Positions 1-10,492 of a stretch of 57,003 nucleotides of DNA are shown in pieces. Position 1 is the stretch's first letter, and every line of letters starts with the position of its first letter. The translations under genes and the position numbers were made by a program. Origin of the DNA: Mycogone perniciosa (lineage: Eukaryota; Ascomycota; Sordariomycetes; Hypocreales; Hypocreaceae); assembly GCA_025331125.1 (NCBI GenBank), contig JAOALB010000224.1, forward strand, positions 1 to 57,003. The letters run 5' to 3'. The notes beneath the pieces were generated by a model. It was not told where the DNA came from, did no database searches, and saw nothing but the letters and a program-made list of their open reading frames with translations.

Positions 1-78
<78 letters not shown>

Positions 79-112
79 ATTCTTATTATTATTCTTATTC
101 TTATTCTTATTC
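1..112. repeat. (TTA)n microsatellite
   Basis: The window opens with an almost perfect TTA trinucleotide array to about position 72, which decays into TTATTC/TTCTTA variants up to about 112. It does not resemble the fungal telomere repeat TTAGGG. Its position at the very first base suggests the contig was broken here by an unassembled simple repeat. Confidence 0.95.
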
Positions 113-1206
113 GCAGCAGGCTGAGGAAGCCTTGTGGCCAATTGGGCGCTATGAGAGAGAGGCTCGCGATTACTACCCTTTCGGGAGGGTCATATAGGGG
201 AGTCATGTTTTGCTGTGGGCTGCCCGGCTAGGATGTTGGCCGCTTCACTCAGGAGCCATGATCCACTAGCAACAAAGGACTTGCAGCTCTCATCAGTGAA
301 CACTTCAGCACATATTCTCCACGACAGGGCCTTGGGGGCTTTGGGAATACCCTGTGAAGGAGCACCTTGTAACCGAAATTTATCGAGGTCTGCGTTTGGC
401 ATTGGAGACGCGCAAGCAATACTCGTAGGCATCCATGCACGCCACGTGTGCGGTCACGCATCTTTATGTAGGTAAATCGATCGGCGAAATTATTGCCCCG
501 CAGCAGAAATATCGAGACCCTCAGTCAGGAGTCGTCGCAAAAGCCATGCGTCGCTTCAAAATTCGCTCCGCATCGCACTCCGTCACAAGATACTACTACT
601 CGTAGGTCGTGTGGCTTCCGACTACTCCGTAATAGTAGTTTCCGTATCAGGCAATCATGGCGGTGACTACGGAGTATGGGCTGCTTGTTCTGCGACCCGC
701 TGCATCGGATATCGAATCGGATACGACATTCAGAGAAGCAAAACGTATATACGGCACTAAGAATGGCATCTTCAGATATTCACATTGTGTGCTACTAACC
801 CAAAGAGAATCATCCATGTCAGCCATTTGCTAAACTAAGCAATTGGTAGGGTAGCAACATGGGTTCCTGGGTTGCTTCATGGGTCAGCCTGTCGGATATC
901 GCAGTAAAACAACTGTCCGACGGCCCAGTTCAAACTCCGCAACTCTTGAAATAGATTCTACGAACTACTTAGTAACATTGTTACTAAACAAGCAATAGAC
1001 CCTTGACTCATTATGACACGCAATTATGCATATGCATGGTCCCTTGGCGTGTTGTCATCAACTGTCCTTGTTGGGGCTGATATAAGTAGTATGCCAAGTT
1101 CAGGTTCTTGAATGATACCCACAGGGGAATCCTCACTCATTGTGCGTATTTCAACTCACTTAACTTACTGTAACAAACGGCAACATCACGACTGACATCG
1201 CTAACC
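113..1206. other. Intergenic, no gene seen
   Basis: About 1.1 kb before the first gene. Only short overlapping ORFs on both strands, none with recognisable domains. It contains two TACTCCGTA-type motifs, near 621 and 667. The last 200 bases should hold the promoter of the downstream gene; a TATAAG-like sequence lies near 1080. Confidence 0.6.
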
Positions 1207-2289
1207 ATGGCGCAAAGTCTCTCGCCCAAGAGTCATTCTTCCGCCGCCGCCGCCGCCTTGAGCACGGCCGAAGTGTCACAGCGGAGCCCTACCCGTGACC
1301 CATACCCTCCCATATCATCCATCCCACAAACCTCGCCCCAACGACTTGCTCAAGCCTCCGAAGATTCTGTCAAAGATGCTGAGCAAACGCCAAGCACCAT
1401 CCTCTACCTCGCCTATGGCTCAAACATGTCAGCTCAATCATTGTTGGGAATGCGCCGCGTTCGCCCACTGTCTCGAGTCAATGTTTCAGTCCCGAGCTTG
1501 GAATTGACGTTTGATCTGCCTGGGATACCATATAGCGAGCCATGCTTCGCAAACGTTAGCTTCAGGGAGGTGTCCGAAACGCCTAAACAGCCAGACATGA
1601 TACAATCTTCTGAATGGGAATGGGATGGCAGCCTTGTCGGAGTGGTTTATGAGGTGACGGAGAAGGATTACCGGAATATCGTGAGGACCGAAGGTGGTGG
1701 TTCCAGCTATCAGGAAATCGTCGTTCCCTGCTTTCCTATCCATTCAGACCAGAATTTGTCAAAGACGCCACCATTTTCAAGTTCCCCAAAACCATTCCTT
1801 GCTCGAACACTCTATGCGCGACATAGTCCCATTGAGGACGGTCCCTGTGGAGGGAACTGGTTGCGCCAAATCACCACCGGTCGAACTAGGCCCGATCCCA
1901 ACTATGCATGGCCCAGTGCTCGATATCTGAACCTACTTAAGGACGGCGCAAGGGATCATGGACTACCCGCGGCTTACCAACAATATATGGCTTCCCTGCA
2001 ATCTTACACTCCCACAGGCGTGCGGGGAATGATGGGGAAAATCCTACTCCTTTGCTTCTGGGCACCTCCGATGATACTTTTCTTTTCTTTGGCAAGGCTC
2101 GTAGTGAACGAGGAGGGAAGAGTGCCCAAGTGGCTGGGCTTTTTGATGACGGGAACGTTCAATCTGATATGGCTAAGTTACGACAACGTCTTGAAGACGG
2201 TGTTTGGCGAAGGAGAGAGGGTCGTGGGAGCGGATCGAGGCAAGTGGAAGGACATCGGTGCCACGGACGAGAGGTCATCCTTGCTGTGA
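1207..2289 (+). CDS. gamma-glutamylcyclotransferase-like protein with C-terminal membrane segments
   Basis: Uninterrupted 360-residue ORF whose start follows an A-rich leader. Residues 1-62 are low complexity, rich in Ser, Pro, Ala and Gln, with a GCC codon run near 1242. The YGSNM signature at residues 70-74 begins a gamma-glutamylcyclotransferase (GGCT/AIG2-type) fold, a family that releases 5-oxoproline from gamma-glutamyl peptides. The acidic residue EGG, in the expected central part of the fold, is present around residue 163. Unlike soluble GGCT enzymes it ends with two hydrophobic segments, near residues 274-300 and 309-326, so it is probably membrane anchored. The family is assigned from motif and fold order; the substrate is not known. 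No intron is needed. Confidence 0.8.
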   Translation: MAQSLSPKSHSSAAAAALSTAEVSQRSPTRDPYPPISSIPQTSPQRLAQASEDSVKDAEQTPSTILYLAYGSNMSAQSLLGMRRVRPLSRVNVSVPSLELTFDLPGIPYSEPCFANVSFREVSETPKQPDMIQSSEWEWDGSLVGVVYEVTEKDYRNIVRTEGGGSSYQEIVVPCFPIHSDQNLSKTPPFSSSPKPFLARTLYARHSPIEDGPCGGNWLRQITTGRTRPDPNYAWPSARYLNLLKDGARDHGLPAAYQQYMASLQSYTPTGVRGMMGKILLLCFWAPPMILFFSLARLVVNEEGRVPKWLGFLMTGTFNLIWLSYDNVLKTVFGEGERVVGADRGKWKDIGATDERSSLL

Positions 2290-3187
2290 GGGGATGCTCA
2301 TCGAGGTCCCAACATATGTCGAGCTGTCTTGAGCATACTTTGTATAATAGGGCATCGAACCAACAGGAGACGTGCTTGCTGGGGAAACCGTCATTCTTCG
2401 ATCGCGCTTCGGACTTTCGGACTTGACGCTGTTGTCGCGAATAAATCGAGGCTTCTAGATGAAATGGACCAAGCCCTCGGTATGTCGAAAATAGCTTCAG
2501 CTCCGACGGCAATGGACGCTTTGCATCGCCAAGCTCAAGAATAATAGCAATGCCTCGAACCTCGCCACCATTGACATGTGAAAATCGATGCGAGCAGGGG
2601 TGCAGACTCCTGAGCCGCATTGTGTTTCTCATCTGCAGCTTCATTTGCATGTGATTGAGGTCCATAATTCGAAGATGACCAAAGGCGCGCACCTCGCATC
2701 TCGGCAGAAAAAAAAAGCGGCGCCGCTTTTCCTCAACCTGCGAGACTTCTCGTTGGGGATACTGCCGGATATGGCAAGCGGTGAAGCTTGTGCGTCATCA
2801 AGAAGTAGGCTTGACGAAATAAACGGGAGACACGAGAAGATCTTTTGGAAATGGTAATTCTAATCATAGTAGAAGTTGTTCTGTAAAGGGTTAATTGCAA
2901 ATAAAAGATCAGTGAGATTTACCGGTTGTATTAAAGGCATCTATAGCGATAAGAACTCTCTGCATTAAAACGGTCAGCTGCGGCAATGGATGTTTTTGCT
3001 GTCCCTGTTTTATTGTCACCCCTTGCTTGGCACATGAGCTGGCGGCAGAACCTGTGGCAAAAATGGAGGGGCACTCAACAGCAACCTAGCTTTTCCACTG
3101 TTGTTGGCCAAACACACATACACATACATATGCATATATATATCAGTCCAAGGAGCCTTTTGGATTGACTCGAATCCCTCGAATTGC
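2290..3187. other. Intergenic, no gene seen
   Basis: About 0.9 kb between the cyclotransferase-like gene and the glycerol-3-phosphate dehydrogenase gene. The ORFs here are short, overlap on both strands and match nothing I recognise. A TATA-rich run at about 3127-3144 is a plausible core promoter element for the dehydrogenase gene. Confidence 0.6.
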
Positions 3188-3295
3188 ATGCTTCGTTCTC
3201 TCTCATTGCGCTTCTCTTCCAGTATCAGGAACCCACAAGTCCATCGCTTGCACAATCGCCACTACTACTCGACAGGCAGAGCAATAATCGACAAA
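3188..3295 (+). other. In-frame N-terminal extension resembling a mitochondrial presequence
   Basis: Thirty-six codons from ATG 3188 run without a stop into the usual glycerol-3-phosphate dehydrogenase start. The stretch begins MLRSLSLRFSSS and later reads HYYSTG. It is rich in Arg, Ser and Leu and has no acidic residue until its last few positions, as expected for a cleavable mitochondrial targeting peptide. The ATG context is poor, so it would be used only by transcripts starting upstream of 3188. This is inference; the region could simply be 5' UTR. Confidence 0.4.
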
Positions 3296-4626
3296 ATGAC
3301 TGGCGCAACATTCCTCGGCGGTCATGACAAGAAGCACAAGGTCACCATTGTGGGATCTGGAAACTGGTACGTAGGGCGCATTGAATGATGCCAATACTGT
3401 ACCGGCTGGTTGTGACGACGGCTAATCACGACCCTAGGGGATCTACCATCTCCAAGATCATTGCTGAAAACACACGACTGCACAAGGACATCTTCGAGGA
3501 GGAGGTGCAGATGTGGGTTTACGAAGAGGAGGTGACCATCTCCAAGGACTCGAAACACTACGACTCTATTGGCGATCAGCCCCAGAAGCTCACGACCGTC
3601 ATCAACAATTACCACGAAAACGTCAAATATCTCCCTGGCATCACCCTGCCCGACAACATCATCGCCAACCCCTCCCTCGTGGATGCTGTCCAGAACTCCA
3701 CGATCCTCATCTTCAACCTGCCTCACCAGTTTATCGGCAACGTCTGCAACCAAATCCGTGGCAAGATCTTGCCTTACGCACGTGGCATCAGCTGCATCAA
3801 AGGCGTCAATGTGTCAGACGATGCCGTCAGCCTATTCAGCGAGTGGATTGGCGATGGCCTGAACATCTACGTTGGCGCCCTGAGCGGGGCTAACATCGCC
3901 AGTGAAATTGCCGCAGAAAAGTGGTCCGAGACAACAATCGCCTACGACCCACCGCCAATGGACAATAGCAGAGCTCCAACACCAAGGTCGGGCAGTCCGA
4001 ACCCCACCATTTCAGAGCCTGTCGAGATGAAACACCGCGATGCCAGAGGCTGCACGTCCAAGACGAAGCTGACTCCTGTGCCTCCGGAGTACCCACCGCT
4101 CGATCATGAGTGCTTCCGCGCGCTGTTCCACCGACCTTACTTCCATGTTCAGATGGTTGATGACGTCGCTGGTGTGTCGCTGGGCGGTGCCCTCAAGAAC
4201 ATTGTGGCGTTGGCTGCTGGCTTTGTGGACGGCCGCGGCTGGGGAGATAACGCCAAGGCTGCCATCATGCGCATTGGCCTCATGGAGATGGTCAAGTTTG
4301 GCAAAGAGTTCTTTGGAGAGACGGTGCACACTGCAACCTTTACCGAGTCCTCTGCCGGTGTGGCTGATCTGATCACGTCCTGCTCTGGTGGCCGAAACTT
4401 CCGATGTGCAAAGAAGGCTGTTGAGAAGGGCATTTCTGTCGACGAGGTAGAAAAGCAAGAGCTGAATGGACAGAAGCTCCAGGGCACAACCACAGCGTAT
4501 GAGGTCAACAGCTTCCTCAAGGCTCGTGGAGTGGAGAAGGATTATCCGCTGTTGACGGCCGTCAATGACATTCTTTTGGGCAAGAAGACGGTTGACGACA
4601 TTCCTACCCTGGTGTCTGATTTCTGA
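3296..4626 (+). CDS. gpd1: NAD+-dependent glycerol-3-phosphate dehydrogenase
   Basis: Two exons, 3296-3366 and 3438-4626, with a 71-nt GT-AG intron; 419 residues. The intron splits the Rossmann motif: exon 1 ends in GSGNW and exon 2 continues GSTISK, giving the GxGxxG NAD-binding loop at about residues 20-25. The enzyme reduces dihydroxyacetone phosphate to glycerol 3-phosphate, feeding glycerol for osmotic balance and lipids and reoxidising NADH. The C-terminal half has the family's substrate-binding region, with conserved LKNIVALAAGFVDG and RIGLMEM near residues 275 and 310. A Ser/Pro-rich insertion at about residues 195-225 is common in fungal members. The start at 3296 has a good context (acaaaATGac), but an in-frame ATG at 3188 adds a possible mitochondrial presequence; see findings. 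Confidence 0.96.
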
Positions 4627-5824
4627 GTGGGGAGTGGCAATGCTATAATTACTGGGATTTGGTCAAGAAGACTACTCAGCGCAGCAGTTGTGATTGCGGA
4701 TGGACAACGAAGGCGTTCTTGGGATGGGTCACGAAAGCGGTTACTTTGCTTGGGCATTGTTGTACCTAGATTGTTTTACAATGTTTGTTTACTAGATCAT
4801 TTGGCCTAATGTTGAATTGGCCCAGCGAAATCTCCACAATAGCCCTGTTTCCTCGTGCTAAAAGAAGGTAATCCGACTTCGAGAGGATTCGGAGACATCT
4901 CCGGAAGGAGTACGGAGCAGTGCAGCGAGTCCCGGATAGATGAAGGCCCACACTCGGAGAATATCCCGGTTGCCCTGTGGCCCGAGTGGGGCATAGGTGC
5001 GATATTGTGGGGGTACTCATGGCAAGTACTGCTCCGTGGCTAGTACTCCGTATACTGTACGGGAATGAGAAACCTGGTAAGAGTTTGGAATGGTAAATGA
5101 TATGTGAGAAAGCAAGAGGAGTTGGGGTGGTGGGGATGAGAGCTTCGCGGAGGGGCATTGCTATGCGCGCATCAACACACCCACATAACCAAGCCCACAT
5201 CACAAACCACCACATAGTACTCCGTACATGCTACAACTGCTACCTTGTCTAATCCAAGATATGTCAAGTAATTGGCTCAATGACTCGTGGTCATGTTTCA
5301 GGCTCCAAGATCTATGGCCAGTCGCGGCAAGTGATTCGCCCGACGTCGCACTAACATGACGCGGTAAGTCTCGAAAACCCTCCCGTTCGGACAGCCCTAT
5401 TTGTGTTTTAGAGGTTCAAGAGACAGACAGGTTGCCAGGGTTGTGTTAGTCCGTTGCGTGGTTTTAACCAACGGCCGCCGATCCCTCGTGTATGCATGTA
5501 CTCGTACGGAGTAATTCTCCAGGGGTATGAATGTTGTTTCGTTCCGAGGCGTCAGGGGTGAGCATGTGGGCAGTAACTTGAACGAGCAAACTACGAAGTA
5601 CAGCCTCAAAACCGCAGTCGTTTTTGGGGGTTTTAATTAATATCTAGGTACCCGATTTGTACGAGGTACTTTGTATACTCAGAGGGAATAGAAGACCATG
5701 ACCTTTTGAGTAGCACGGAATCGAGACAAACACAGCACTGGTCCTGATGATATACTCATCGCACAAACCACCTTTCCGGTGCAGAAAATTACATGTTACA
5801 TTCATCACTAGTGAGCTATTCAAG
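4627..5824. other. Intergenic between convergent genes, no gene seen
   Basis: About 1.2 kb lies between the stop codons of the glycerol-3-phosphate dehydrogenase gene (+) and the bZIP gene (-). It holds several TACTCCGTA/TACGGAGTA copies (near 4905, 5044, 5217 and 5505) but no ORF with recognisable protein features. It must contain both 3' UTRs. Confidence 0.6.
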
Positions 5825-6641
5825 CTAAGTGTCATCTACATCTACGGCTTCCGCTTCCATCTTCTTGACCCACCTTGCCGCAGTGTCCCTCAGGTAGTTC
5901 TCAATCAGTTCACATCCACAATTACCATGCTCTATCAGCATATTCCTCAGAGCAATTCGCTCAGCCACCAAGTCATTCAGCGTGCGATGAAGCTGGCGGT
6001 TTTGGTCCTCCAGGCTATCATGCTGGGAGCTGAGCTGCTTTATGGCGATGCGCTGCTTGTCGCGGCATTTATCCGCCGCAATGCGATTCTTCTCGCGGGC
6101 GCGCGCGCGGTTTTCCTCCTCTTCGTCTTTGGCCTTTTTGGATCGGCATTGGCGCTTAGTTTTGGTTGTGCTCTTTGTGATTGTTGACTCTCCTCGCGGT
6201 CGCCCCCTTCTGCGGACGGTGGGGAGCGCAGAAGGGGGTTTTGGATGTGAGTAGGTGTAGTCCGATGCCGAGCTGGATATTGTTGGAGGATCGTAGTCGC
6301 TAGGTGGTGAGCTTTGGTTCAGGCTGTAGTTCCAGAAAGTAGCAGCATCCATTGAGCACGAGTCTCCAGTGTGGATGCTACCAGTAGGTAGGGTGAAGCC
6401 TTGGACAAAGTGGAATTTGAGGAAACCCTCTGTCATATCCGTCCGAGATTGGCCATACCGCGTTGGACAGAATATTGCAGGCCTGTTCAGGACTCACGGA
6501 TCCATGGAAATAATCAGGCCATTGTTGCGTCAGGTTTGCTGCAGAGGGAGATGGGTGTAGGTGGTGGCCCACGTTGGCGTACTCAGCACATAGGGCTGAT
6601 GGGATGGTTACATTGAAGCTCGTCATTTGTAACTTTTTCAA
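5825..6641 (-). CDS. bZIP transcription factor
   Basis: The conserved part is one ORF on the minus strand ending at 5825. It has a basic region (NRARAREKNRIAADKCRDKQ) followed by a leucine-zipper heptad region and a short C-terminal tail. It is therefore probably a sequence-specific dimeric DNA-binding regulator. An RRRGRPRGE AT-hook-like patch precedes the basic region. I model two exons, 6641-6498 and 6427-5825 (248 residues), using a strong GTGAGT donor and a GAG acceptor that keeps the frame; the nearer CAG acceptor would not. The alternative is a single-exon protein starting at ATG 6436 (203 residues). Domain call firm, 5' structure uncertain. Targets unknown. Confidence 0.8.
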
Positions 6642-8308
6642 GCAAGCAAGCTAGGAAAAGCAGGTATCCGGTCCGATGACATAGCGGGATGGATCTAGGA
6701 ACAATCTGAAGGGATCACGGACCGCCAAGAGGAACCATAAGTAATGGATCATCATCCATGGGTAACTCGAAGGACGATCATTGACTGGAAAGAGGGAACG
6801 TCGTTTTTAAAAGGTTCTCCTTCTGGGTTGTTGTGAATTGCCAGTCGCTTCCTTGCGATGGGGACGAGTATGCTTCAACCGCCTCCTGCCTCTATCTCTG
6901 CCTCAGTAGCACTTGTGCGACGACGGGCGAGGGATCCAGGGAAAATCAAGAGGGATCAACACAACGTGGCGTAAGCTTGTATGCAAAGTATGTCACGGCT
7001 ACTCCGTCACTGGCGGATTTACCTGTGGCCAGCACTCGGATCAAGAGCTTCGAAGCCCCTAGCAAACAAAGCAAAGGGTCCTTGCTGAGGAGGCCGAAGA
7101 AGATCCTGGCCTGCCGTAGCATCTGACAGCGGAGATGCCAACAGAATTGGTCTCGGTAAGGTGCGTAGTCCGGGTGATTGGACAATGGTTACGGAGGTCA
7201 TTCCGGAAGGGCATGGGGCAACCTCCGGGTGTCGTCATTGCGATCCGCCTCTTTTCCCCCGATCACACCAATGCCGACTGGCTGGGTTTGGAGTCGGAAC
7301 AGTCTCTCCAAGGGAGTGGTGATTGGATCAACAGGAAAGTTTTTCAGCCAGCTCTTCGTAGCCTTTCTCGTTGCACGCCTACTACTAATGCACGAAAAAC
7401 AAGGAACGGTTCCAGCTCTCTCGCATTTCTGTTGTTGGGCCGATCAGCTGCATGAGAACGCATTCAGCTATGGGGGGGGACAACAAATGTGGTGTCCTGA
7501 TCAATAAGACCTAAAGGTGTCTGTGCTACTTCGCACACTCCAGGAAACAGAGTGCACATGTAAGGCGGGTGAGTGGAAGCCTTCAACAAGGTATGGGATT
7601 CATCTATATAGGTAGAATGGCCCAGAAGAGGGCACAAAGAGAGCTTCTTTCTCACACAAGCTGTTTGGTGCATTGAGCTAAAACGGGATGAACCGCAACG
7701 CAACTTTGAAGGGGATTTACATGGCTCAAGAAGCCGAAAGCATTGGATGCTGGCGTAAGAACTACCGCTGTGACTTGCCGGTCTTGTTCAAATCCCTAGT
7801 CATGCATTAGCAATACACAGATCCCCAAGTGCCGACATAGTACTCCGTAAACCAAGCTCTAATAATTTCAGCTCTTTTACACGCATTTCTGGACATGATG
7901 GGTTTGTCGACAACACCACTCCTTGGTTTGACACCAGAAGCCCACGATGTGGCATACCCAAGCGGGTAACACATTTTTCACGATGCATCTTGAGTATATG
8001 TCTGTGATCTATATTATGCAGTTCCTCAAATCGACCAACACAGTTTCGTGTTTAAGCAATCCAGGTGTACGGCTAATAATGGGCGTGGTTCGGAGCGGCG
8101 ATGCCGGGCGCTTCGGGGAACCCGGTCCCGGGACTCCGGCTCCACGCCCGGCCTTGGGCTCCAGAGTCCGGATCGGCCTGAACGGTCGGAGATCAATTGA
8201 AACTGATTATTTTGGATTTCATCTTGTGGTCGAAATTTTATACCACTGGGTTCGATTTCTCTATTTTTCTGCCGTGCTTTACTTCAGGAACACGATCTCT
8301 CCAGTTGC
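6642..8308. other. Intergenic, no gene seen
   Basis: About 1.7 kb upstream of the bZIP gene. Small ORFs occur on both strands but none shows a domain, conserved motif or convincing splice pattern. A GC-rich patch near 8095-8175 differs from its surroundings. One TACTCCGTA copy lies near 7841. Confidence 0.5.
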
Positions 8309-9063
8309 ATGCTAAAACAACATCACCATTGTGTGAGATGCATCAAAGACGAGACGCAAGGTTTCACCAACCGCATTGACAAAGTTTCTGTCACTGGAAC
8401 ATATACAAGGCGTCCGAAATTCGTCAAGGTTGTAGCCAGCGGCCAGGTTGGGAAAGACATCACCGAAGCGCTGCTAAAGACTGGAACGCATATATAGATG
8501 CAGTTCTAACTCAGATCGGCAGCAAGAAACGCTCCCCGACAAGGTGACGGTCAGTGATGATGAGGCAACTTTTGTCAATGCCCAAAATCATCAGCAATTT
8601 CTGTTCATCTCATTGGCAGTTGTAGTCCCCGAAGACACATAGAAAATACACATCACTGCAGCTGCCAAGGCCAATGTGCCATGGATCATGCCAGACGATA
8701 GCTCAGATATTATTACCGACTCCACAATCGATGGAGAGTCTCCCCGATGTCCTCATTCTGCCGGATATCGAGTCGGTCGAGTATCAGTCAAGCGAGGTTC
8801 AGCAAGGCCTGGAATCATGCAGAGTGGTGATCACTTGGGGTTGCCATGTTGCTGTACTCGCGAGTTTTTTTGGTCCTGATAGTAATGGAAACCTTGAGGA
8901 CAAGCATGGTGTTCCGAATGGGGGTACTGGGACTGCCACGGAAGACTTGGATGAAATGGCAAAGAGGTTTGGAGCCATGCTAAAGCTGGAGGGGGGACTT
9001 CGTACTTCGTACTTTGAACCATTAAGCTGTACAATCATTTACGAATGTGGAGATGCGCCTTAA
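8309..9063 (+). pseudogene. Decayed NmrA-like NAD(P)-binding protein
   Basis: Two frames together retain an NmrA-family pattern. The first piece (about 8396-8497) reads VKVVASGQVGKDITEALLKT, matching the nucleotide-binding start of NmrA-like short-chain dehydrogenase relatives with its glycine loop altered. After a stop and frame change, the segment at about 8530-8720 has the middle of the family, including FLFISLAVVVPEDT, an internal TAG, then AAAKANVPWIMP. The tail to 9063 is a further frame and is poorly conserved. The frameshift plus in-frame stop make it non-functional. The original function cannot be told; NmrA-like proteins are NADP-sensing regulators or reductases. Confidence 0.7.
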
Positions 9064-10492
9064 TGTGACAGATCACCAATACTACCATATGTTATGGAGA
9101 TAAGCAACATTATCTACTAGGTAGCTGACAAGAAAATGTGAGTTGTCTGTTCTGACAGAAAAGGTGCAGGGTAGTGTTGATAGCGGATGGTTGGCCTACC
9201 GCTGTCAATGAGCGTGAAGGTCCTGGATCAGAGCGTAAAAAGAGACCGAAGGGTTTCCTTGTTTGGTCGTGTATTGCCATTGCATACGAAGTACGAAGTA
9301 ACCACGAGACATTTACGTAGAATTAGGAGGATTTATGTAGACTTTAATAAACGATATATCAAATTGGTTTTTGGGGGAAGGCTTCGGTGACGTCACAGCT
9401 CCTGATGGCGGGGCTTCCGATGGAACTGCTGGGGGCTTTTGGGTTGCAATTCAATATTAGGTATACATACATGTACAAAGTACAGAGGTATTTCAGGTGA
9501 TACGAAATCCTCCATTAAACTATTCGCAATATTGGCTGTGAAAATTCAAGGGAATTAGGCAACGCGATGGCATTGTCGGTGCTGACCTAAATAGGAAATA
9601 ACCTGAGCTTACCTTAGAGTGCAGAAGCTCAGCTCAGCTCTCTGGAGCTTCCCCTCTGTCTCTTTGTGGCTTCGGAATGTTTTAAGTACGGCCCGCCACT
9701 TCTAGTCGTTTAAGCCACCGCAGAAAAAAACGCTCGTTCTTATCAAGAGTACGAGGATACGAAGTAGTGTATGTAGTGGTACGATGTACGGAGTAGTGAG
9801 TAGTACGAGTGATTAATTACTCGGTAATAAGTTGTCAGCGTGGTCTTACTGAGGAACTGCTAATCTGCGCAGCCTTTGCTCAATTTGCTTACCTATTGGT
9901 ATGTCAGCCCGTCTAAACTACCTACGACTAGATAGATATTGACTGCTCGTCTAAGAAACTGTATGGTGCATCGTGGAGTACAGGTACAGCTTCCAACACA
10001 ATATGCTTTGTATATCAGCAGTACTACTATTACAGGGTACTCCTGCAACGTTATCTAGAGGTAGTATTAAGCCAAGGTACTCCGTACACGAGGTAGCTTC
10101 ATAGGCTTCCAACAAGAACCGGGAACCAAGGCGCCACAGAACACCAGCGCCTGCACCTCTTTGGGCCAAGCAACAGATTGCCATCACACCATCCCCTGAT
10201 TGACTCAGCAAGCCCAAGCTTAGGGAGGGGATGGCGGTTGCTTTTGTGATGCTTTTTGCTTCTGTGTACTCCGTATCTCGTCCCCTAATGCTGCTTGCTT
10301 GTTCCTGACCTTTTGCTTCTGAAACAGAGCTCTCGCCGTATCTATCGCATTTGGGCTCCTTAGTCCTTAATAGGACTTTTGCTCGTATCGGTGCTTCGGC
10401 AGATCCCTGCAATACCCACAGAGACGACGTCAGGCCGCAATCAACCCCTACAAATTAAGCGCGGGGCACGAGCTCCCCTCTCTTCTTCCATC
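9064..10492. other. Intergenic and promoter region of the debranching enzyme gene
   Basis: No gene seen in 1.4 kb. It contains several TACGGAGTA/TACTCCGTA copies (near 9786, 10077 and 10265) and many short TAC/GTA-rich runs between 9750 and 10100. The promoter and 5' UTR of the downstream gene must lie in its last few hundred bases. Confidence 0.55.

Noticed and set aside
1..112. Terminal repeat as a telomere
   Set aside because: The unit is TTA, not TTAGGG or a related fungal telomere repeat.
5747..6187. 146-codon plus-strand ORF
   Set aside because: It is the antisense shadow of the bZIP coding region.
7135..7507. Overlapping ORFs of about 106 and 109 codons
   Set aside because: The two frames overlap each other and neither resembles a protein family.
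8674..9063. 129-codon ORF as an independent gene
   Set aside because: Its start falls inside the NmrA-like segment in another frame, so it is better explained as part of the pseudogene.
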